Shown: one piece after another, positions 6,931 to 13,049 of the stretch
Position numbering within the stretch: position 1 is the stretch's first letter
How the letters are laid out: each line of letters starts with the position of its first letter
Source of the DNA: Streptomyces sp. NRRL WC-3549
GTDB taxonomy: Bacteria; Actinomycetota; Actinomycetes; Streptomycetales; Streptomycetaceae
Direction of reading: 5' to 3'
NCBI RefSeq assembly: GCF_000721935.1
Contig: NZ_KL585381.1
Location: 53,584 to 67,071 of the forward strand
DNA length: 13,488 nt
The notes under the pieces: model-generated
Databases searched by the model: none
What the model was told of the DNA's origin: nothing
The model's input: the letters and a program-made list of their open reading frames with translations, nothing else
Translations under genes and position numbers: made by a program

Positions 6931-9900
6931 ATGAAGTCGGTACCGGACAAGACCCCCGCCGAGCCCTCCCGCACCGGTACTTCGCGCACGTCCGGCCCTC
7001 CTCCGGGTGTCCGGTCCATCCAGCGGTTGCAGGGGGCGGCGGGGAACGCGGCGGTGGCCCGCCTGGTCGCCCAGCGCTACACGGCCCCGGTGAGGCCGGC
7101 CCCCGCTCAGGCGCCGGGTTTCCGGGCGGTGAAGGCGGATGTGGCGGCGAAGAAGCACCGGATGGCCGCCCACGCCCCGGCCGCCGCGGAGTCGAAGGCG
7201 TCCCAGGACGCGGCGGTCGCGCCACCGGACGACAAGGAGGCCCAGGGCAAGACGGCGAACGCCGAGAAGATGAACGCGGCGAAGCCCGGCGCGTTCGACA
7301 AGAAGGCGTTCATCGACGCGGTGAACCAGGCCATCGCCGCCCAGGCCCCGAAGAACCTCGACGAGGCCGACACGTTCTCCACGTCCGGCAAGGCCGACCG
7401 GGTCAAGGCCGAGGTCGACGGCAAGGTCACCGACGGCAGGGAATCCTCCGCCAAGGACATCGACACGGCGACGAAGGCCCCACCGGACACGTCGGCCGCC
7501 AAGGACAAACCGGTCACCCCGCTCACCCCCGACCAGCCCCCCGGCAACCCGGGCGCCCCCTCCGCCGCCGCCGCGATCCCGGACAGGCAGCCCGCGGCCG
7601 TCACGGACTTCTCCGAGGGTCCGGCGCAGAACGACCGGGCCATGGCCGACGCCGACGTCACCGAGGAACAACTCGCCAAGGGCAACGAACCCGAGTTCGA
7701 CGAGGCGCTGTCGGCGAAGAAGACCGCCGAGGCCGACTCCGCGAAGGCCCCGGCGGCGGGCCGGGCGGCCGAGAACCAGCAGCTCACCGCCGCCAAGGCG
7801 AACGCCGCCGCCTCCGGTGCCTCCGCCATGTCCGCCCTCACCGCCACCCGCGCCTCGGCCGGCAAGCAGGTCGACGGCGGGAAGGGCGAGACGAAGTCGA
7901 AGGACGAGAAGAAGCGCGCCGAGGTCACGGCCAAGCTCCAGAAGGTCTACGACACCACGAAGAAGGACGTCGAGACGACACTTTCCGGCCTCGACAAGAA
8001 GGTCGACACCGCGTTCACGAGCGGTGAGAAGGCGGCCCGGGACGCGTTCACCGCCGACCACAAGCGCCGCATGAAGAAGTACAAGGACAGACGCTACTCA
8101 GGTCTGCTGGGAAAGGGCCGCTGGGTCAAGGACAAGTTCGCCGGCCTCCCCAAGGAGGCCGACGACCTCTACCAGGAGGCCCGCAAGCTCTACGTCTCCC
8201 AGATGCAGACGGTCATCTCCTCGGTCGCCGACGTCATCGGCACCGAACTCGGCAAGGCCAAGGCCCGCATCGCCAAGGGCCGCACCGACCTGAAGGCCGA
8301 GGTCGACAGACTTCCCGCCGACCTCAAGCAGTTCGGCCAGGACGCGGCGAAGGACTTCGCCGGGAAGTTCGACGACCTGGAAGCCACCGTCAACGAGAAG
8401 TCGGAACAGCTCGTCCAGGACCTCGCCCAGAAGTACACGGCGGCCCTGAACAAGATCGACGAGGAGATCAGGAAACTCCAGGAAGCCAACAAGGGCCTGA
8501 TCGACAAGGCGAAGGACGCGATCGTCGGCGCCCTCAAGACGATCAACGAACTGAAGAACCTCCTCCTCGGCATCCTCGCCAAGGCCGCCGGCGCGGTCAT
8601 CAAGATCATCAAGGACCCCATCGGCTTCCTGGGCAACCTGGTCAGCGCTGTCGGCGCGGGTCTCAACCTCTTCGTCACCAACATCGCCGACCACCTCAAG
8701 ACCGGCTTGGTGTCCTGGCTGCTGGGCACGGCGGTCAAGGCCGGACTCGAACTCCCCCAGAAGTTCGACATGAAGGGCGTCATCCAGATCATCGGCTCGC
8801 TCCTGGGCCTGACCTGGGACAACATCCGCGCCCGCGTCACCCGCAAGGGCGTCCCCGGCGAGGCGATGTCGGCGGTCGAGACCTCGGTCCCGGTCGCGAA
8901 GAACATCGCCGCCGAAGGACCGGCCGGTGCCGCGAAGGAGATCCAGGCCGAGGCCGGCGACCTCAAAGGCACGATCCTCCGGAAACTGACCAGCTACCTG
9001 ATCCCCACGGTCGTCATCGCGGGCATCACCTGGATCCTCTCCCTCCTCAACCCGGCCTCCGCCTTCGTCCGTGCCGTCAAGGGAATCATCGACATCGTCA
9101 CGTTCATCGTGACCCAGGGCGCCCAGATCGTGGACTTCGTCAACGCGGTGCTCGACGCGGTGGTGGCGATAGCCAACGGCGGTGCGGCGGGCGTCCCGAA
9201 GATGGTCGAGGTGGCCCTGGCGGCGAGCGTGCCGCTCCTCATCGGCTTCCTGGCCTCACTGCTGGGCATCGGCAGCCTGGCCAACAAGGTCAAGAGCGTG
9301 TTCCACGCGGTGTCCCGTCCGGTGAACCGAGCGGTCGACAAGATCGTCGACTTCATCGCGAAGAAGGGCAAGGCGCTCTGGAGAAAGCTCACGGACCGCA
9401 AACGGAACGGCAAGCCAGGAGTAAACGAGGAGCCAGGGAGGGTGAACCTACGGAGCCGCCGCCACGTGCTTGAAATCATCAAGGGAATCAATTCAAGCCG
9501 AAAATTCGTTACGTTCGGGTATCCACACACGATCAGAGCTAAGGGTGATCCTTCAGGAACTCTGCGCCTGACGTTGGCGAGCCAAGAAGAGGACTTCAAG
9601 ACGAAGATCAGGCGCGTGGTGTCGGAGCTTCAGACCTACCCTACCCCCAGGAAGATCAGGAATGTGTCTCCCGGGGACATGGTCGAAAGACTGAACACCT
9701 CCATAGCTTCCGCGCAACGCCTTCAGGAGTCGTTCGGCGCATGGAAAGCACAGGAACAAGCGAGAGCTACACCGAATCCGGGCGCCGCGAACGTGATCAA
9801 GAGTCGGGTCGATGCATGGATAGCATCGGGGTCTCCCGACGTGGTCGACACATCCAATATTCCGGCACCGACACTGCCTCCTGGGTTCAACAAGCACAGA

Positions 9901-10425
9901 GAGATTCTCTATGAAGGTGAGGGCAACCGGTTCAAGAGAGCCAAGATAGCCATTATCGGGCGGGATTTCCCTGCGATTTTCGATGACGTGCAAGCGGCGA
10001 TCCATCCCTACAAGGAGGCCCGGACCGCAGGAGCGGCTCCATTGCAGCTGCGGACCCAGAAAGCCCTGGCCGCGCAACGACTGCGGGACATGACGATGCT
10101 GGGAGCAGCCAAAGACGACGCCAAGGTGCCTGTGAAGGTACTGAAGGAGTTCAAGAGGAGGGGCGACGTCAACGGCAGGAACATGCGATCTGCTTCCAAT
10201 TGGAATGTCGATCACATCGTTCCGCTCGCTGCTCACTGGCATGCCGTCGGTTTCAATTCAGATGACAAGGCAAGGGTGGACACGACGCCCGAAATATCGA
10301 ATCTTCAGCTCATCGCAGCCGATGCCAACAAGTCCGCCCAGGCCGACTATGAAGGCGTCAAGTACGAGTTCATGAAAAAGCGAACGGGACCGGACTTCAA
10401 GACCGACAAGGTGGATCTGGTATAA
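6931..10425 (+). CDS. Candidate eCIS cargo toxin with C-terminal HNH nuclease domain
   Basis: A 1164-residue protein; ATG at 6931 has an excellent Shine-Dalgarno (GGGGAGGGA). Residues 30-49 carry IQRLQGAAGNAAVARLVAQR, the LQR..GN.AV..L..QR motif common at the start of eCIS cargo and DUF4157-type proteins. Residues 60-330 are Ala/Lys/Asp-rich low complexity. From about Y384 (YKDRRYSGLLGKGRWVKDK) to about 800 runs a conserved core: long coiled coils, then hydrophobic segments with DPIGFLGNLVSAVGAG, HLKTGLVSWLLG, QKFDMKGVIQIIGSLLGLTW (610-629) and PLLIGFLASLLGIG. I recall this core from eCIS-associated proteins in several phyla; a membrane-crossing role is inference. After a composition break near residue 828, the C-terminus ends in an HNH fold: D1094-H1095 in WNVDHIVPLAAHW, N1124 in SNLQLIAAD and N1133 in ANKSA. 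It is therefore probably a metal-dependent DNase. The immunity gene follows with no gap. Confidence 0.88.
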   Translation: MKSVPDKTPAEPSRTGTSRTSGPPPGVRSIQRLQGAAGNAAVARLVAQRYTAPVRPAPAQAPGFRAVKADVAAKKHRMAAHAPAAAESKASQDAAVAPPDDKEAQGKTANAEKMNAAKPGAFDKKAFIDAVNQAIAAQAPKNLDEADTFSTSGKADRVKAEVDGKVTDGRESSAKDIDTATKAPPDTSAAKDKPVTPLTPDQPPGNPGAPSAAAAIPDRQPAAVTDFSEGPAQNDRAMADADVTEEQLAKGNEPEFDEALSAKKTAEADSAKAPAAGRAAENQQLTAAKANAAASGASAMSALTATRASAGKQVDGGKGETKSKDEKKRAEVTAKLQKVYDTTKKDVETTLSGLDKKVDTAFTSGEKAARDAFTADHKRRMKKYKDRRYSGLLGKGRWVKDKFAGLPKEADDLYQEARKLYVSQMQTVISSVADVIGTELGKAKARIAKGRTDLKAEVDRLPADLKQFGQDAAKDFAGKFDDLEATVNEKSEQLVQDLAQKYTAALNKIDEEIRKLQEANKGLIDKAKDAIVGALKTINELKNLLLGILAKAAGAVIKIIKDPIGFLGNLVSAVGAGLNLFVTNIADHLKTGLVSWLLGTAVKAGLELPQKFDMKGVIQIIGSLLGLTWDNIRARVTRKGVPGEAMSAVETSVPVAKNIAAEGPAGAAKEIQAEAGDLKGTILRKLTSYLIPTVVIAGITWILSLLNPASAFVRAVKGIIDIVTFIVTQGAQIVDFVNAVLDAVVAIANGGAAGVPKMVEVALAASVPLLIGFLASLLGIGSLANKVKSVFHAVSRPVNRAVDKIVDFIAKKGKALWRKLTDRKRNGKPGVNEEPGRVNLRSRRHVLEIIKGINSSRKFVTFGYPHTIRAKGDPSGTLRLTLASQEEDFKTKIRRVVSELQTYPTPRKIRNVSPGDMVERLNTSIASAQRLQESFGAWKAQEQARATPNPGAANVIKSRVDAWIASGSPDVVDTSNIPAPTLPPGFNKHREILYEGEGNRFKRAKIAIIGRDFPAIFDDVQAAIHPYKEARTAGAAPLQLRTQKALAAQRLRDMTMLGAAKDDAKVPVKVLKEFKRRGDVNGRNMRSASNWNVDHIVPLAAHWHAVGFNSDDKARVDTTPEISNLQLIAADANKSAQADYEGVKYEFMKKRTGPDFKTDKVDLV

Positions 10426-11079
10426 ATGATTGACGGTTCGGACAGGGAGCGACTGGAGCGCGGAATCCAAGGACTCCGTTCATCGGGATGGACTATCGCC
10501 GCCGAGGCGCGGACCGCAGACGGCAATCCGGTCATGGCTATTACGTCTGACCTCGACCAGTACTTCGATGACGAGGGTGGCCTGATCCGCGACCTTCCCT
10601 TCTGGTGGGCGGGCGGGATGCCCTCGCGGATTCAGGTGGTTTTTGCCAGACAGGATCTTTGCGTCACACTCGGCCTCGACTCGGACGAGGGCGACGGAAA
10701 CATCATGGCGGCGCGGGCAGGACAATCCGACGTGTGCCGTCTCGTCAGGGCTTTCGCCGCACTGGAGGAAATCGGATACCTCGCGGAGCCGGACTTCGCC
10801 TACACGAACTCAAGTGGGTGGAGCGATGTGCATGAACGCCGGACAGAACCGACCCAGGCAGTCTTCTGGAACAGCCAAGCCCACCTGGACTGTTTCGACG
10901 ACGAGGGCATGCTGATCGATGATCTGCCACTTCAGTGGGCCGGCGACCCGGACGTGATCGCGGCCACTCTCCGGGAATCGGGGTTGGTGATCGAGGTCCC
11001 CCAGGTTTCCGAGATGGTCTTTTACGTGTGCCCGGAGGATGAGGACACGGCGCTTCCGGAGGGCAGGGGCATTGCGTGA
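10426..11079 (+). CDS. Candidate immunity protein for the HNH toxin, internally duplicated
   Basis: A 217-residue acidic protein. Its ATG begins at the base after the toxin stop (TAAATG), and AAGGTGG lies upstream within the toxin end. I do not recognise the family. The protein is a tandem duplication with a constant 110-residue offset: SSGW at 19-22 and 129-132; EART at 27-30 and ERRT at 137-140; QYFDDEGGLIRDLPFWWAG (45-63) and DCFDDEGMLIDDLPLQWAG (155-173). The two halves cover roughly residues 11-107 and 121-217. No signal peptide or membrane segment is seen, so it should be cytosolic. Position after a nuclease-tipped toxin, acidic character and shared lower GC all argue that it binds and blocks the HNH domain, as immunity proteins of polymorphic toxins do. 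A strong terminator follows. Function is inferred from context only. Confidence 0.82.
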   Translation: MIDGSDRERLERGIQGLRSSGWTIAAEARTADGNPVMAITSDLDQYFDDEGGLIRDLPFWWAGGMPSRIQVVFARQDLCVTLGLDSDEGDGNIMAARAGQSDVCRLVRAFAALEEIGYLAEPDFAYTNSSGWSDVHERRTEPTQAVFWNSQAHLDCFDDEGMLIDDLPLQWAGDPDVIAATLRESGLVIEVPQVSEMVFYVCPEDEDTALPEGRGIA

Positions 11080-11190
11080 TTGCGATTGGTCCGGTTCGCC
11101 GGTCTCATGAGTGACGTGGCGCCATGCCCGTTGTGAAGCAAGGGGGCCGGGAGAGCAGAGCAGGCACGCGTGCTGCGTGCTGCTGCACCG

Positions 11191-11220
11191 CCCCTCCTCG
11201 CCGCCGACGGCGAGGAGGGG
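11191..11220 (+). terminator. Intrinsic hairpin terminator after the immunity gene
   Basis: CCCCTCCTCGCCG (11191-11203) and CGGCGAGGAGGGG (11208-11220) are perfect complements: a 13-bp GC-rich stem with a 4-base CCGA loop and no T-run, as is common in Streptomyces. It lies about 110 bases after the immunity stop and should end the toxin/immunity transcript and insulate the next operon. Confidence 0.8.
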
Positions 11221-11273
11221 GAGGGGCCGGCCGTCGCGGGGGCGTGCGGGAGCGGACGAGTCCGACGCCACAC

Positions 11274-11288
11274 ACTTCTCATAGAAGT
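11274..11288. promoter_or_regulatory. Candidate autoregulatory operator of the toxin-antitoxin operon
   Basis: ACTTCT (11274-11279), CAT, AGAAGT (11283-11288) is a perfect 6-3-6 inverted repeat. It sits where a -35 box would lie, ending 5 bases before the -10 hexamer of the antitoxin gene, a usual place for the operator of a ribbon-helix-helix antitoxin. Binding there would block RNA polymerase and give autoregulation by antitoxin or toxin-antitoxin complex. Confidence 0.65.
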
Positions 11289-11290
11289 TT

Positions 11291-11299
11291 TGTTAGAAT
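11291..11299 (+). promoter_or_regulatory. Extended -10 promoter, probably giving a leaderless mRNA
   Basis: TGTTAGAAT fits the extended -10 pattern TGnTAnnnT, with the hexamer TAGAAT at 11294-11299. The antitoxin GTG at 11306 begins 7 bases after the hexamer, so transcription should start at or next to the start codon. No Shine-Dalgarno is present, which agrees with a leaderless transcript, common in actinobacteria. No good -35 box is visible. Confidence 0.7.
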
Positions 11300-11305
11300 C
11301 GACTC

Positions 11306-11593
11306 GTGACGATTCCCCCTTATGCCCCCGGTGAAGGCCCCACCAAGTCCGTCTCCGTGTCAGTCCACGAGGGAACCATCGAGGCCGTGCGCGCCCGTGT
11401 CGGAAAGCGTGGGATCTCCGGATACGTCGAGGCCGCCATACAACGCCAAATCGAACGCGATGATCTCGCTGAGTTGATCGCCTCGAATGAGGAGATCCAC
11501 GGCCCCCTGACTCCCGAGGACATCAAGGCAGCCGAGGAGAAACTGTTCGGCCCCACCGACCGGGGAACCGGCAACGTCGAGGCTGCCGCGTGA
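11306..11593 (+). CDS. VapB-like ribbon-helix-helix antitoxin
   Basis: A 95-residue protein starting at GTG 11306, probably translated from a leaderless mRNA. The N-terminal half looks like a ribbon-helix-helix DNA-binding domain: a strand TKSVSVSVHEG (13-23), then helices IEAVRARVGKRG and SGYVEAAIQRQIERDD. The charged C-terminus (about 57-78), ELIASNEEIHGPLTPEDIKA, is the part expected to wrap the toxin active site. It overlaps the downstream PIN toxin gene by GTGA, so the two are co-translated, antitoxin first as usual. It likely represses its own promoter through the palindrome at 11274-11288. The exact antitoxin subfamily is uncertain, but the pairing with a PIN protein makes the role secure. 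Confidence 0.87.
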   Translation: MTIPPYAPGEGPTKSVSVSVHEGTIEAVRARVGKRGISGYVEAAIQRQIERDDLAELIASNEEIHGPLTPEDIKAAEEKLFGPTDRGTGNVEAAA

Positions 11594-11985
11594 GCGGTAC
11601 GTGGGTGCTCGACAGCGAGGCGCTGTCCCGATACCTGCGCGCCGACCGGGAGATGACTTCGCTCCTGACCGTAGCTGCCAGGAGGGACGTCAGGGTCATC
11701 GTCAGCGCGGTGACCCTCGTGGAAGCCGATCCCCGAGGGGTGCACAAGGCGCGTCTGTCCTGGGCGCTCTCCCGACTCGTCGTCGAACCGGTGACCAAGG
11801 AGACAGCCGCCCACGCCGTCGATATCCTCCGGGAGGCGGGCGGGCTGGCCGGTCACAAGTACGCCATCGACGCGATGGTCGCGGCCACCGCCCTCCGCGC
11901 GCACGGGCCGGTGACCATCCTCACCTCGGACACCGAGGACATGCTCATGCTGTGTGGTGCAGCGGTGGCTGTCGTCAAAGTCTGA
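11590..11985 (+). CDS. VapC-like PIN-domain toxin (ribonuclease)
   Basis: A 131-residue PIN-domain protein. GTG at 11590 overlaps the antitoxin stop by 4 bases. The four acidic residues that bind metal in PIN nucleases are all present: D8 in WVLDSEALSRYL, E45 in VSAVTLVEAD, D94 in HKYAIDAMVAATAL and D114 in TILTSDTEDM, with D117 close by. Length is typical of VapC. Such toxins cut tRNA or rRNA and stop translation when freed from the antitoxin; the RNA target here cannot be read from sequence. All catalytic positions being intact suggests an active module and not a remnant. A weak hairpin follows the stop. Confidence 0.9.
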   Translation: MSGTWVLDSEALSRYLRADREMTSLLTVAARRDVRVIVSAVTLVEADPRGVHKARLSWALSRLVVEPVTKETAAHAVDILREAGGLAGHKYAIDAMVAATALRAHGPVTILTSDTEDMLMLCGAAVAVVKV

Positions 11986-11997
11986 GGGCGCTGGGGC

Positions 11998-12022
11998 GGC
12001 CCTGAGGCCTTCACCTCGGGCC
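11998..12022 (+). terminator. Possible terminator hairpin after the toxin-antitoxin operon
   Basis: GGCCCTGAGG (11998-12007) pairs with CCTCGGGCC (12014-12022) with one bulged T, around a 6-base loop, starting 13 bases after the PIN toxin stop. The stem is shorter than the other terminators here and has no T-run. Confidence 0.4.
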
Positions 12023-12119
12023 ACACACCGCCGGGCATGGTCGGCCGCCCGCACTGAGCTGATCTTGCTCCTCCCCACCTCGGGTCCGGCCCCGAGCAGA
12101 GCCCGGCCCGGAGTCGGTG

Positions 12120-12392
12120 TCAGCCGCTCCGATCTCCCGCACTCCCGCCCCCTCCGGCACGAGCGACGACGGCGCGGAGAGCATGGGCGTACTCGCTGCG
12201 GGTGCTCGCGGGCGGTACCGCCGGCATCAGGGCGAGGAGTGCGGTGACAGCGGCCTGGTCGTGGTGGGCCGTCTCACCGGCGAGGTGAATACGCGTGGAC
12301 TCGGTCATCGGTCCGGCGGGGTCGACGACGTCGAGGATCAGGCCGATGTGCCGGAGCTTGGGAGCGAAACGGCTTTCCGGGGCGGTCTCCAC
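12120..12392 (-). CDS. Small hypothetical protein (90 residues)
   Basis: I do not recognise this family. GTG at 12392 overlaps the TAG of the upstream 50-residue gene by one base (TAGTG), and the third codon positions are almost all G or C, which supports a real gene on this strand over the antisense frames. The sequence has a plausible folded core, FAPKLRHIGLILDVVDPAGP (9-28) and RIHLAGETAHHDQAAVTALL (34-53), then a helix STRSEYAHALRAVVARAGG and a Gly/Ser tail. No signal peptide, membrane segment or catalytic motif is visible. It appears to form a two-gene unit with its upstream partner, divergent from the helix-turn-helix gene at 12731. The function is unknown. Confidence 0.6.
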   Translation of the reverse strand: METAPESRFAPKLRHIGLILDVVDPAGPMTESTRIHLAGETAHHDQAAVTALLALMPAVPPASTRSEYAHALRAVVARAGGGGSAGDRSG

Positions 12393-12544
12393 TACCGGGC
12401 ACCTCCCGCCAGGGTGCGGTGGCGGCCGAGGCGCCGGGGGGCGTCCAGCACCCGCTCCGGAGTCGGGGCGATCGTGAGGCGGGCGACACAGGCCGCGTCG
12501 AGCCGCTTGGTGGGCTCGGCGCCCAGGGTGGAAGGATGGCGCAT
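12392..12544 (-). CDS. Very small hypothetical protein (50 residues)
   Basis: ATG at 12544 has CGGGAG about 7 bases upstream; a frame extending to 12589 exists but lacks such a site. The product is basic: MRHPSTLGAEPTKRLDAACV, then ARLTIAPTPERVLDAPRRLG and a short tail. Codon third positions are mostly G or C, and the stop overlaps the start of the 90-residue gene, so the two are probably translated together. No domain is recognised. It could act as a partner or a leader ORF for the downstream gene. Confidence is limited by its size. Confidence 0.5.
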   Translation of the reverse strand: MRHPSTLGAEPTKRLDAACVARLTIAPTPERVLDAPRRLGRHRTLAGGAR

Positions 12545-12652
12545 GGTCAGTCTCCCGGTGAGATCAGGTGTCTGGCTGGCCCCGGTCACATGGAGGTGCG
12601 AACTCCCGACCGGGGCCGTTCTGTTGTGACGGAGGGACAGCGCCCGCCGTTA

Positions 12653-12684
12653 TGTAGGACTCTACACGAGTGTAGGGTCCTACA
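12653..12684. promoter_or_regulatory. Nested 32-bp palindrome: two 14-bp operator-like sites
   Basis: The outer arms TGTAGGAC (12653-12660) and GTCCTACA (12677-12684) are perfect complements, as are the inner arms CTACAC (12662-12667) and GTGTAG (12670-12675). It can equally be read as two tandem dyads, TGTAGGACTCTACA (12653-12666) and TGTAGGGTCCTACA (12671-12684), set 18 bp apart. It lies in the shared promoter region of divergent genes, 109 bp from the leftward start and 47 bp from the rightward one. It contains TANNNT hexamers for both directions (TAGGGT on plus at 12673-12678, TAGAGT on minus). A dimeric repressor binding two sites is the simplest reading. Confidence 0.7.
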
Positions 12685-12730
12685 CATGTGACGCGGCCAA
12701 TCCCTCCTCCCATCTGCGGAGAGGACGGAT

Positions 12731-13015
12731 ATGGAAGACCAGGCGAAGGAGGTGCAGCGCGTGCTCGACCTGATCGATGCGCTCGCGGAAGGCAAGTCCC
12801 CTGCCGTACGAGCAAGGCAACTGACCGAGCTACTCAAGTCGATCGGCGAGAAGGTACGTCTTGAGCGTCGGAAGGCGGTGCTGGAGATGCAGGCCGCCGG
12901 AATGACCTACCGGCAGATCGCCAACGAGGCGGGAATCAGCTTCGCCCGGGTGAAACAGATCATCGCCGACAACCCTGATGCACCCAGGCAGCGCGACGAC
13001 TCGCCGAAGGAATGA
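12731..13015 (+). CDS. Small helix-turn-helix DNA-binding protein
   Basis: A 94-residue protein starting at ATG 12731 with GGAGAGGA upstream. The N-terminal half (1-54) is highly charged and helical, DLIDALAEGKSPAVRARQLT and GEKVRLERRKAVLEM. The C-terminal half has a clear helix-turn-helix of the sigma-region-4 / resolvase type at about 55-79: AAGMTYRQIANEAGISFARV then KQIIAD. The tail is short and polar. No metal site or catalytic residues are seen. It is monocistronic, ending at a strong hairpin, and diverges from the two small genes at 12120-12544 across the palindrome. It may be the regulator that binds there; proteins of this kind are frequent in Streptomyces accessory regions, but their targets are mostly unknown. 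Confidence 0.82.
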   Translation: MEDQAKEVQRVLDLIDALAEGKSPAVRARQLTELLKSIGEKVRLERRKAVLEMQAAGMTYRQIANEAGISFARVKQIIADNPDAPRQRDDSPKE

Positions 13016-13017
13016 GG

Positions 13018-13049
13018 ACGGCCGAGCGGTGTCAAGACCGCTCGGCCGT
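13018..13049 (+). terminator. Intrinsic hairpin terminator after the helix-turn-helix gene
   Basis: ACGGCCGAGCGGT (13018-13030) and ACCGCTCGGCCGT (13037-13049) form a perfect 13-bp stem with a 6-base loop GTCAAG, starting 2 bases after the stop codon. No T-run follows, as usual for this kind of genome. Confidence 0.88.

Noticed and set aside
6739..8061. 440-codon minus-strand frame over the toxin N-terminus
   Set aside because: It is a shadow of the Ala/Lys-rich toxin region, with Gly/Arg/Leu repeats and no motifs; the plus frame has a ribosome binding site and the cargo motif.
8098..8972. Two minus-strand frames over the toxin core (8098-8694 and 8190-8972)
   Set aside because: They are shadows of the coiled-coil region; acidic/Leu-rich translation mirrors the complementary codons, and the plus-strand core is conserved from memory.
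12117..12629. 170-codon plus-strand frame opposite the two small genes
   Set aside because: Codon third-position bias, the ribosome binding site at 12544 and the stop/start overlap all favour the minus strand; the plus translation is Arg/Gly/Ser-rich.
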